Positions 23,552 to 31,355 of a stretch of 41,545 nucleotides of DNA are shown piece by piece. The position numbers and the translations under genes are program-made. Source of the stretch: an uncultured Lachnospiraceae bacterium. Lineage in GTDB: Bacteria; Bacillota; Clostridia; Lachnospirales; Lachnospiraceae. Numbering within the stretch: the first letter of the stretch is position 1; each line of letters starts with the position of its first letter. The notes below the pieces were generated by a model, which saw nothing but the letters and a program-made list of their open reading frames with translations, was not told where the DNA came from and searched no databases. Location: positions 1 to 41,545 of the forward strand of contig CANOLA010000020.1 of NCBI GenBank assembly GCA_947566705.1, given 5' to 3'.

Positions 23552-25708
23552 TTACTGCTTTCCCTTATAAAGCTCCGGATCGAATACTGCTGACGTTCCT
23601 TTTGTCCCGTGCTTTACCTGGTACAGTGCAAAATCTGCATAGGCAGCAAGCTCTTCCGGGTCTTTTGTGTGTTCCGGATACCATGCCATTCCCATGGAAA
23701 TCTGAATCCTGCGCATCTGTCCGTCAGGAAGAAGAAACTGCGTTGCCCTGGCATCCTCCCAGATTTTTTCCACATATGCCATCACTTCCTCTTTCGTATC
23801 TCCATAGGCAAATGTCACAAATTCATCACCCGAACGCCTTGCTGAAAATGTATGGCTGGAATTATTCATTTTTAAACATCCGGCAAGGGCAATGATATAA
23901 TCATCTCCTGTATTGTGTCCGTAAGTATCATTAAAATGTTTGAGATTATCCAGGTCCCATGCAAGAAATACACCGACTGCAACTTTTTCCGTCCTGGCAA
24001 ACAGCTCAATAATGTTTCTCTCAAATGCGCGGCGGTTCATAAGTCCTGTCAGGGAATCATTGTCGCGTTCGTATTCCACGCGCATCTTCTCCTGCACTTC
24101 CCTTGTGATATCAACCAGAACCCCAAGCAGAACATTATCCTCCTGCTTCTGTGTCAGCCGCATCCAGCAGGAACCTGTGTCACCGTTTGTTTCAAATATA
24201 TGTTCCTTAACAAAAGCTTCCTCACCAAATTTGGAAATCATTCTTTCCCTGAAATCCGCTGCTGTAATACTCTCCGGACTGGTATCCGTCCATCCGATCA
24301 TAGCGCAAAATTCCGGGCTGACATATATCATATTCTCCGATTGCTTGTATTCAAACACGGAAATCTTTGCATCCGACATATGTATAATCTGCGAAAGCTT
24401 GGAATTTGCCTTTGCCACACGGTCACTTAACGAGCCTATGGAATCTGCAAGTTCGTCCATTTCTGAAATATGTGTCTTGTGAAGGTGAATGGAACGGTTC
24501 GGATCACTGGCACGCAGTTCATCCATCATTTTCCGTATCGGGTCTGACAGCTTTTTTCCCACCAGCAGAACGCTGCCAAAACAACAGAGCATGGCAAATG
24601 CCATTAACAGAAACTGAACCCACATGGAACGGTTGTAAACAGCAAATAAATCTGACTGTTTTTCGATTCCAACCAGATACCAGCTGCCGGTCTGCACCGG
24701 TGAGTTTGCACTGTAGAGCGCAAGATTCTGCGCACTGGTATAGAATTTATTTCCACCCTCCACTGTTATGGTATCTTCTTCTATGGAAAACGGCAGTTCC
24801 TTAAGTTCTCTGACATTCTCCCCCTGTCCGGAAAAAACGACGGGTACCATGCTGCCATCCTCCCCGGCCTGTGCAAACATATAGCTTCTTGTCAGGGAAT
24901 GCTCCCCCGATTCCATCTGGATATTTTCTGACAGACAGTCGGCGCTTATTCCAATTCCCATAACGCCCACAACTGTCTTATCGCTTAAAATCAGCGGGAC
25001 AGAATATAATAAAACCTTTTTATCCTGCCCGTTCATACTTTCTGCAATACTCCATGTGCCGTATGCAGATATATCCGTGTCTGCACCGTTTTGTCCTGCC
25101 TCATACGGAAGGAAGAAAAAATCATCTTTTGCTTTATCCAGCTCCATATCTGCTTTCCAGCTTGACGCAAGCGGAATCTTCATTTTTTTGGAAATAGACG
25201 CAGAACCTCTTGCGTACTGGATACTGCTGTTGCTTCTGTCATAGTGGTTCGGTGAATCATTCACTACATATACAGATGCAAGCCCTCCGCTGCCATTTGC
25301 TGCAGCAGGACCGTTTAAAATGACAAAACCGTCTGTTGTCCCGTTCCACTTTACTATTTCAACAAGCGGGTCGGCAAGCCGCTCCAGAATCTTCTGGTTC
25401 AGCCTGTCGTCCGAGGCTGTCCGGGAGGCGGAAACTTGTTCTTCTTCCAGTACATCCTCAATTTCCCCGGTCAGTTTTTCTGTTGTAGTAATAATCTCCG
25501 ACCACTGGCCTGTCAGCTTGGACTCCAGAAAATCACGCCGTGTGCTCACGGATTCTTCAAACAGGTATACCGAATTATTTTTCAGTTCCGTCAGACTGCA
25601 GAGATACTCAATGATAAAAAATACCACCAGCATCCCCGCAACCATGGCAGAAAACGGAACGAAAATTTTTCGCAAAATACTTTTCGTCTTCAAAACAGTC
25701 TTCTCCAA
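23552..25708 (-). CDS. Membrane diguanylate cyclase with Cache, HAMP, PAS and GGDEF domains
   Basis: 718 residues. TM1 at about 14-36 (VPFSAMVAGMLVVFFIIEYL), a large extracytoplasmic sensor (about 40-350) of dCache type, TM2 near 360-385 (FLLMAFAMLCCFGSVLLVG), HAMP (LSDPIRKMMDELRASD), a PAS-like region (SVFEYKQSENMIYVSPEFCA) and a C-terminal GGDEF domain. The latter starts DSLTGLMNRRAFERNI; the active-site loop reads RRSGDEFVTF, so the first Gly of GGDEF is Ser. SGDEF variants can be active. It would make cyclic di-GMP in response to an external signal. The gene begins four bases after the solute-binding lipoprotein stop, suggesting that the lipoprotein presents ligand to this sensor. Confidence 0.93.
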   Translation of the reverse strand: MEKTVLKTKSILRKIFVPFSAMVAGMLVVFFIIEYLCSLTELKNNSVYLFEESVSTRRDFLESKLTGQWSEIITTTEKLTGEIEDVLEEEQVSASRTASDDRLNQKILERLADPLVEIVKWNGTTDGFVILNGPAAANGSGGLASVYVVNDSPNHYDRSNSSIQYARGSASISKKMKIPLASSWKADMELDKAKDDFFFLPYEAGQNGADTDISAYGTWSIAESMNGQDKKVLLYSVPLILSDKTVVGVMGIGISADCLSENIQMESGEHSLTRSYMFAQAGEDGSMVPVVFSGQGENVRELKELPFSIEEDTITVEGGNKFYTSAQNLALYSANSPVQTGSWYLVGIEKQSDLFAVYNRSMWVQFLLMAFAMLCCFGSVLLVGKKLSDPIRKMMDELRASDPNRSIHLHKTHISEMDELADSIGSLSDRVAKANSKLSQIIHMSDAKISVFEYKQSENMIYVSPEFCAMIGWTDTSPESITAADFRERMISKFGEEAFVKEHIFETNGDTGSCWMRLTQKQEDNVLLGVLVDITREVQEKMRVEYERDNDSLTGLMNRRAFERNIIELFARTEKVAVGVFLAWDLDNLKHFNDTYGHNTGDDYIIALAGCLKMNNSSHTFSARRSGDEFVTFAYGDTKEEVMAYVEKIWEDARATQFLLPDGQMRRIQISMGMAWYPEHTKDPEELAAYADFALYQVKHGTKGTSAVFDPELYKGKQ

Positions 25709-25712
25709 CCCA

Positions 25713-27083
25713 TTACTTTAAAGCATCTTTCAGCGCCTTTGACCATTCTTTAAATGAATTATCCAAAAATGCCTGCTTCTCCTCTTCAGAAAGAGTTCCA
25801 TACTGTTCCCTGTAACTTTCCAGATTGACTGAAAGCGCATCCTCAATTGCATAACGCAGAGTCCTGCTGTTTTCAACAACCGGTGCCGCATACATCTCAG
25901 AATTATTAATTGTCTCCTGGCCTACAGTAAAATTCTGGCTTACAACATCCGAATCAGAACTTTCTTCCTTTCCGTCATTTACATTCACGTTTCTTTTTAC
26001 TGGAAAATAACCGGTTTTCAGACAGTAGGATACGTTCTGCGCAGCATCCGTAAACCACTTTAAAAACTCTACGGCTGCTTTTTCCCTGGTCTCATCGGAT
26101 TTCGTCACAGACATGCCGGCCCCCTGCTGCACGGCACACGCCTGCGTGTTTTCAAAATTCGGAAGCGGAAGCACCAGGCATTCAATTTCGTGCGTCTGTC
26201 CGTCCTCGTTTGTGACCTCAGACGGAAGATAGGAAACGCTCGCCGTGGATGCCACACAGGAAATCAGATCCCCTGTCTTCATATCATCACTGCGAAATTT
26301 TCCATATGCACTGTAATATCCCTTTATGTACGGCTGTGCATAACAGTCCCAGACCTTTTTTAACATCTCATCATCTGCCGTCACGACAGCTTTTCCGTTT
26401 TCAAGGGAAAAGACATCCTTTCCAAGCTGGTGGCTTCCCACAAGCATGAAGTTTGCTGCTGCATCACGTCCGAAAAAGGACTTTCCGCCGCTCCACTCAT
26501 AATAAAGCTCTGCTGTATGCGCAAGTCCTTCCCAGGTCGTCAGGTCATCGAGCGTACAGCCGGATTCACTGGCAAACGGCTCCCAGTCTGTTTTATTCAG
26601 ATAAAACAGTTCCGTGGATTTTGCAACCGGCATAATAGGAAGTGCCATCCCGTCACTGCCCGCATACTCCAGAAAACCAGGAACGTAATCAGAAAGTTCA
26701 TCCTCGGAAAGGTAGTCTTTCAGATTTACCAGCACACCCATATCATAAACCGGAACTGCCGTATCCATGTATGCTGTAAAAATGTCCGGCATTTCCTCTG
26801 AACCTTCTTTTTTCTCAGCCGCAGCGGTCACAAGCTCTGCAACCTCGTTGACATCTCCCCTGGACTCTGCCTTAACAGTAATGCCTTCTTCCTGTCCTTT
26901 CGTCTCATTAAACTCTGAAACTGCTTCCTCAAATGCCTGCGCCTGCTGGCCGCTGTAATAATGCCAGATGGATACTGTAACATTTTCGTTCTTACCTGTT
27001 CCCTGTTTTCCACAGCCGCTGGTACATATGACTGCTGCAAGTAGTAAACATATGACTCTTCTGCCCGTTTGTTTCAGCTTCAT
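25713..27083 (-). CDS. Extracellular solute-binding lipoprotein (ABC family 1-like), no permease nearby
   Basis: 456 residues from ATG 27083 (AAGGAGAA upstream); a 22-residue upstream extension overlaps the SDR gene and is rejected. The signal peptide MKLKQTGRRVICLLLAAVIC ends in lipobox TSGC, with the lipidated Cys at residue 24. The mature part begins VTVSIWHYYSGQQAQAFEEA, typical of sugar-type family 1 binding proteins, and contains Trp/Tyr-rich segments such as LYYEWSGGKSFFG. No ABC permease or ATPase genes are adjacent. Instead it lies between an SDR and a Cache-GGDEF protein with gaps of 13 and 4 bases. It is probably a ligand-capturing partner of the diguanylate cyclase rather than a transporter component; this is inference from context. 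Confidence 0.9.
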   Translation of the reverse strand: MKLKQTGRRVICLLLAAVICTSGCGKQGTGKNENVTVSIWHYYSGQQAQAFEEAVSEFNETKGQEEGITVKAESRGDVNEVAELVTAAAEKKEGSEEMPDIFTAYMDTAVPVYDMGVLVNLKDYLSEDELSDYVPGFLEYAGSDGMALPIMPVAKSTELFYLNKTDWEPFASESGCTLDDLTTWEGLAHTAELYYEWSGGKSFFGRDAAANFMLVGSHQLGKDVFSLENGKAVVTADDEMLKKVWDCYAQPYIKGYYSAYGKFRSDDMKTGDLISCVASTASVSYLPSEVTNEDGQTHEIECLVLPLPNFENTQACAVQQGAGMSVTKSDETREKAAVEFLKWFTDAAQNVSYCLKTGYFPVKRNVNVNDGKEESSDSDVVSQNFTVGQETINNSEMYAAPVVENSRTLRYAIEDALSVNLESYREQYGTLSEEEKQAFLDNSFKEWSKALKDALK

Positions 27084-27096
27084 TTCGATTTCTCCT

Positions 27097-27888
27097 TTAT
27101 CTAATATCTGCACAACTGCCCAGTTTTCGCTTTTGCTGTTTTCCGGCAAACCGGATATATAAAGACTGTGGGATAAATCTTCCCATTGTCGTTGCTGCCT
27201 GAATGGTAAATGTAGGAATTATCAGCGTTTTTTTATGTTTCATCTGTTTCAGTGCATAGTCCACACACTGCTCCGGCGTAATACCGTCGAGTCTGAATTT
27301 AACGTTTGCGACATCATTAAATTCAGTGTCCACCGGTCCCGGACAGAGTGCACCGACATAAACACTGCTGCCGCTTTCCTTTAATTCCTGCGCGACTGCC
27401 CGCGTCAGGCTTGCAACATAATTTTTTGTTGCATAATAGGTTGCCATATACGGACCTGCCGGAATAAGTCCCGCGGATGAAGCCACATTCAGAAGGTATC
27501 CGCCGTGCTGCTGCTCCATTTTGCGCAGAATCAGCTTCATCAGAAGATGCACTGCCCTGATATTGACATCTATCATTTTTAATTCTTTATCCACATCTGT
27601 TTCCAGGAATTTTCCGCAGTCCCCAAATCCGGCATTATTAATAAAAACACCGATTGTTTTATCTGAAAGTTTTTCCACAAACCGGTAACATTCCTCTGTT
27701 ACTGACAGGTCTGCCGTGATAATCTCACATTTTGTTCCGTTTTTCTCCAGTTCGTCTGCCAGCTGTTTCAGACGTTCCTTTCGTCTCGCTGTCAGAATCA
27801 GGGAATATCCCTCCTCTGCCAGACGCCTTGCAAAGACTTCCCCTATTCCGGAGCTGGCTCCTGTAACAACTGCGTAAGAATGCTTCAT
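27097..27888 (-). CDS. Short-chain dehydrogenase/reductase
   Basis: 263 residues, classical SDR. The cofactor motif TGASSGIGEVFARRLAEEGY is at about 9-28, followed by TARRKERL (favouring NADP because of the Arg pair), NNAG near 89, the catalytic Ser in VASSAG and YYATKNY with the catalytic Tyr-x3-Lys. Substrate is unknown. The C-terminal extension (IPQSLYIRFAGKQQKRKLG) could associate with membrane, as in several lipid-acting SDRs, though this is weak. It follows an unknown protein by 26 bases and precedes the solute-binding lipoprotein by 13 bases. Confidence 0.93.
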   Translation of the reverse strand: MKHSYAVVTGASSGIGEVFARRLAEEGYSLILTARRKERLKQLADELEKNGTKCEIITADLSVTEECYRFVEKLSDKTIGVFINNAGFGDCGKFLETDVDKELKMIDVNIRAVHLLMKLILRKMEQQHGGYLLNVASSAGLIPAGPYMATYYATKNYVASLTRAVAQELKESGSSVYVGALCPGPVDTEFNDVANVKFRLDGITPEQCVDYALKQMKHKKTLIIPTFTIQAATTMGRFIPQSLYIRFAGKQQKRKLGSCADIR

Positions 27889-27914
27889 TTTGTCTTCCTT
27901 TCTGTAGCAGGTGC

Positions 27915-28361
27915 TTAAAGCACCAGATTCCGCGGTGTAATATCAAGCTTTACCGACTCCGGATTTGTTTTGTACTGCTCCAGGATTGCAAGCCAGAGCA
28001 TATGGACATGGTATGTCAGCATCGGGTCTGCATCAACCGCATATGGTGCAAGTATATCCACATCAAAGAATCTTAATCCTTCCGGCGGCTCAAATATCAG
28101 ATTGCAGGTCTTTACTTTTTCCCCGCAGGTAAACATCTGCTCATATGAGGTCAGCAGAAATTCTTTTGACTTATACTCGCAGTGGTACTCCACAAAGCAT
28201 TCGTCCACCACCCACTTTTCCCCGTCCTCTTCTTCCACGGGCTTTGAATCTGCATCGTTGTATTCCGTGGTCTGGTAGGTAATATTCCAGTTTATTTTTC
28301 CGTTTTTTGTTTCTTTTACCAGTTCTGTTATTTCATGCATTAACTGTTCTTCTTTTTTCAT
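27915..28361 (-). CDS. Small acidic protein of unknown function
   Basis: 148 residues, acidic, soluble, without signal peptide. The middle is rich in Glu/Asp and aromatic residues (ECFVEYHCEYKSKEF in similar order), and the C-terminal third, YHVHMLWLAILEQYKTNPES, is helical. AAGGA precedes ATG by eight bases. It begins 11 bases after the metF stop and is followed by the SDR gene after 26 bases, so it is part of the same transcription run. No family is recognised. It may be a beta-sandwich-type accessory or unclassified housekeeping protein. Confidence 0.75.
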   Translation of the reverse strand: MKKEEQLMHEITELVKETKNGKINWNITYQTTEYNDADSKPVEEEDGEKWVVDECFVEYHCEYKSKEFLLTSYEQMFTCGEKVKTCNLIFEPPEGLRFFDVDILAPYAVDADPMLTYHVHMLWLAILEQYKTNPESVKLDITPRNLVL

Positions 28362-28372
28362 TACAGCATTCC

Positions 28373-29239
28373 TTATCTCACATAAATTTCTGAAAGATTG
28401 TCCATAATTTTACCTGCAACATCCGGGTGGTTCATGGAATAGATATGTATATGGTTCACCCCGTTTGCGACCAGGTCGATAATCTGTTCTGTGGCATAGG
28501 CAATTCCCGCCTGCTTCATTGCTGCAGGATGGTCCCCGAAACGGTCCACAATACTGATAAATTTTTTAGGCACCAGATTGCCGGTAAGCGAAACGGAACG
28601 CTTTACCTGCGCAGCCGTCGTAAGCGGCATAATCCCTGCCGTTACCGGCACCTCAATCCCTTTTGCAAGCGCTTTGTATAAAAATCTGTAATAAATATTA
28701 TTGTCAAAAAAGAGCTGGGTTGTCAGAAAATCGCAGCCTGCCTCCACCTTCTCTTTCAGGTAATTCAGGTCCTCATCCATGGTTTTTGCCTCCGGGTGTC
28801 CCTCCGGATAACACGCCCCGCCAATACAGAAGTCACCTTCCTCCTTGATTTCCCGAATCAGCTCAACTGCATGCCTGTACTGGTCCGGCAGCGGAAAATC
28901 CGCATTTTCCGGGATGTCCCCGCGCAGTGCAAGAATATTTTCGATTTTACGCTCTTTCAGTTCTGCAATCACGGAATGCACTTTTTCCTTTGTGGAGGAA
29001 GCGCAGGTCAGATGCGCAATTGCAGGAATGCCGCAGGCGTTAATGGTGTCCGCAATCTCTACCGTATAATCACTGGTTCCACCGGTCGCTCCGTAGGTAC
29101 AGCTTAAATAGGCAGGCTTTAATTTTGCCATTTCTGCCACGACTGCCTTATAGTTTTCCAGCTGCGTTCCCATTTTGGGCGGGAAAATCTCGCAGGAAAT
29201 TGTTACGTTGTCTTTGTTTAATATTTCTGATACTTTCAT
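28373..29239 (-). CDS. metF: Methylenetetrahydrofolate reductase
   Basis: 288 residues, FAD-containing TIM barrel reducing methylene-THF to methyl-THF for methionine synthesis or C1 metabolism. ISCEIFPPKMG carries the conserved catalytic Glu, followed by LSCTYGATGG, ALRGDIPENAD (RGD motif), CIGGACYPEGHPEA, and DFLTTQLFFDN and VTAGIMPLT, all classical MetF signatures. The length matches bacterial MetF. AAAAGGAAC precedes the start. It lies 49 bases after the GreA-family gene. No methionine synthase or S-box riboswitch was seen near it. Confidence 0.97.
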   Translation of the reverse strand: MKVSEILNKDNVTISCEIFPPKMGTQLENYKAVVAEMAKLKPAYLSCTYGATGGTSDYTVEIADTINACGIPAIAHLTCASSTKEKVHSVIAELKERKIENILALRGDIPENADFPLPDQYRHAVELIREIKEEGDFCIGGACYPEGHPEAKTMDEDLNYLKEKVEAGCDFLTTQLFFDNNIYYRFLYKALAKGIEVPVTAGIMPLTTAAQVKRSVSLTGNLVPKKFISIVDRFGDHPAAMKQAGIAYATEQIIDLVANGVNHIHIYSMNHPDVAGKIMDNLSEIYVR

Positions 29240-29288
29240 ATTTTGTAAGTTCCTTTTCTATGCATACATTAAATACCGCCTGTCCTGC

Positions 29289-29792
29289 CTAAAACTTCCG
29301 CAGCTCATCCGTACCGTCATCCACTGTATTTTCAATCCGCTTAATCTGTACAAAATAAGAATAATCATTATTCACCTTAACCTCGCAGCGGTCACCTTCC
29401 TTATGTCCAAAGATGGCGGCACCAAGCGGTGATTCCCTGCTGATCAGGTTTTTCATGGAATTACTGCGGACGGTTGTGACAAGTTTGTATGTTTCTGTCA
29501 GGTCATCCTCTTCAAAATACACGGTAACGGTATTGTTCATCCCCACCTCATCCTCCGGGGAATCCTCTGATACCACAACCGCTGTCTTTATCATCTTTTC
29601 AAGATATCTAATACGGCTCTCATTTTCATTTTTAAATTTTTTTGCGGCCTTGTATTCAAAATTTTCACTCAGGTCACCCTGTGCCCTGGCTTCTTTCACA
29701 TCCTCCAGCGCCTCCTTACGGACAACCAGCTTGCGGTGTTCTATCTCCGCTTCCATTTTTTCAATGTCTTTTTTTGTCAGTTCATCGTACAT
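29289..29792 (-). CDS. greA: GreA-family transcript cleavage factor
   Basis: 167 residues, usual size. Begins MYDELTKKDIEKMEAEIEHR with an N-terminal coiled coil. The acidic tip sequence ARAQGDLSENFEYKAAKKF carries the Asp and Glu that stimulate RNA polymerase backtracked-RNA cleavage. The C-terminal FKBP-like domain includes SPLGAAIFGHKEGDRCEV, matching the SPIG..L.G...GD.v pattern. It may be a second Gre paralogue, since it diverges from typical GreA in both halves. It lies 33 bases after the phosphopantetheinyl transferase gene with GGAGG before ATG. Confidence 0.9.
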   Translation of the reverse strand: MYDELTKKDIEKMEAEIEHRKLVVRKEALEDVKEARAQGDLSENFEYKAAKKFKNENESRIRYLEKMIKTAVVVSEDSPEDEVGMNNTVTVYFEEDDLTETYKLVTTVRSNSMKNLISRESPLGAAIFGHKEGDRCEVKVNNDYSYFVQIKRIENTVDDGTDELRKF

Positions 29793-29825
29793 CGTAAGCC
29801 TCCAACCTAATATTTTACCATTTTC

Positions 29826-30446
29826 TCATAAAAACGCAATGACAAATTCTTCCATCTTCTGTTTTTCCCATGTACAGACTGCCAGATGACAGCTGTCCCC
29901 TATGTCTTTTTCCTGGTAAAATGCAGTGTTTACCGTATCAATTCCGGCAAAATCACATCCCAGCCCCTTTCCGGTCAGCTTGGAAAAACTTTCCTTTCTT
30001 GTCCAGATTTTTAATAGCTCCGGGCCGGATTCGGTTCTGCTCCAGAGCTCCCATTCCTCCGGCGTCATAATCCGTTCTGCAATTCTTCTGTTTCTTTCTT
30101 TCCTTCTCTCAAAACGGGCATATTCCTCAATGTCCACCCCGACCTCACAGTCAGAAAGCGCGCATACGGCATATGTTCCCGCGTGGCTTATATTAAAGAA
30201 ATACTGCCCGCCGTCAAGCACCGGCTTTCCGCCTTTTTGTTCACTGATACGGACGCCAGGTTCCAGGCCTTCCCTGCTTAAGGCTTCCCGCAAAAGAAGG
30301 CCTGCGGCAAGCCCCCGCAGACGGTCAGAAACCATACGGTATTTTTTTATTTTTTCCTGCCTTCCGGTATCTACAAGCTTTAAGTTTTTTTCATAGCACC
30401 CACTGTCCCGGAGCGGCTCTATATTTCCAAGATATACTTTAAGCAT
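29826..30446 (-). CDS. 4-prime-phosphopantetheinyl transferase (Sfp type)
   Basis: 206 residues. Attaches the phosphopantetheine arm from CoA to carrier proteins. The magnesium-binding Asp pair is in EVGVDIEEYARF, and the other signature WTRKESFSKLTGKGL carries the catalytic Glu and Lys. NISHAG matches the substrate-recognition His segment of Sfp proteins. Sfp-type enzymes usually modify NRPS/PKS carrier proteins rather than the fatty-acid ACP alone, but no such cluster is in the window. It overlaps uppP by eight bases. Confidence 0.95.
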   Translation of the reverse strand: MLKVYLGNIEPLRDSGCYEKNLKLVDTGRQEKIKKYRMVSDRLRGLAAGLLLREALSREGLEPGVRISEQKGGKPVLDGGQYFFNISHAGTYAVCALSDCEVGVDIEEYARFERRKERNRRIAERIMTPEEWELWSRTESGPELLKIWTRKESFSKLTGKGLGCDFAGIDTVNTAFYQEKDIGDSCHLAVCTWEKQKMEEFVIAFL

Positions 30447-31305
30447 TTACAAATCCCGCAATCCCGCAGACAAGTACCACCACCCCAAGCACAATACGAT
30501 AATATCCGAATACTTTAAAGTCATGTTTTTTAATATAGCCAAGTAAAAAGCGGATGACAAACAGGGAAACCACAAATGCTATTACCATCCCCGTCAAAAG
30601 AATCACAATTTCATCCACCGAAAAATCAAATCCAAACTTAACTATTTTCAAAAGGCTGGCCCCAAACATCACCGGAATCGCAAGGAAGAACGTATATTCT
30701 GCCGCCACAGTTCGTGCCACCCCGATTAAAAGCGCCCCGACGATTGTCGCTCCCGAACGGGAGGTACCCGGAAAAACTGCAGCAATTACCTGGAACAGTC
30801 CGATTAAAACTGCGGTGTCATATCCGATTTCTGTAAGGCTGTTGATTTTAGCAGATTTCCCCTTATGGTTATTTTCTACCAGAATAAATGCGATACCAAA
30901 CAGAATCAGCATAACTGCCACGGTCTGGTAATTATAAAAATATTTTTCAAACACCTCGTCAAACAGGATTCCTATTATGGCTGCGGGCACGCAGGAAACG
31001 AGAATATGAAACCAGAGTTTAAAAATATCGGCTTTTATCCATGCCCCGGCACCGTTTTTAGCGAGAGGTTCTTTGTTATTCTTTTTTCCAAACGGCCATA
31101 TCTGACTCCAGAACAGCACAACAACGGCAAGTATCGCCCCAAGCTGTATCACCACTTCAAACATTCTGTAAAAATCATCCTCAACGTTCAAGTGGACAAC
31201 TTCATTTAACAAAATCATGTGTCCGGTGCTGCTGACAGGAAGCCATTCTGTAATTCCCTCAATAATTCCAAATAGAACAGCCTTTAAAACTTCTATTAAT
31301 TCCAT
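30439..31305 (-). CDS. uppP: Undecaprenyl-diphosphatase
   Basis: 288-residue polytopic membrane enzyme of the BacA/UppP family, recycling undecaprenyl diphosphate for peptidoglycan synthesis and giving bacitracin tolerance. The first motif GIIEGITEWLPVSSTGHMIL contains the catalytic Glu and Ser/His region; the second, PGTSRSGATIVGALLIG, carries the conserved Arg. About eight hydrophobic segments are visible. AAAGGAGAG precedes ATG. It sits 50 bases after the ASKHA protein gene and overlaps the phosphopantetheinyl transferase. Confidence 0.97.
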   Translation of the reverse strand: MELIEVLKAVLFGIIEGITEWLPVSSTGHMILLNEVVHLNVEDDFYRMFEVVIQLGAILAVVVLFWSQIWPFGKKNNKEPLAKNGAGAWIKADIFKLWFHILVSCVPAAIIGILFDEVFEKYFYNYQTVAVMLILFGIAFILVENNHKGKSAKINSLTEIGYDTAVLIGLFQVIAAVFPGTSRSGATIVGALLIGVARTVAAEYTFFLAIPVMFGASLLKIVKFGFDFSVDEIVILLTGMVIAFVVSLFVIRFLLGYIKKHDFKVFGYYRIVLGVVVLVCGIAGFVNA

Positions 31306-31355
31306 TATGTAATCTCTCCTTTATAAGTTATATTACCCATGTATCACATGTATTC

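Noticed and set aside
27084-27149. 22-residue N-terminal extension of the solute-binding lipoprotein
   Set aside because: It would place a polar segment before the signal peptide and overlap the SDR gene; ATG 27083 follows AAGGAGAA.
29240-29288. S-box or other riboswitch upstream of metF
   Set aside because: Only 49 bases separate metF from the GreA-family gene, too short for a riboswitch, and no motif is present.
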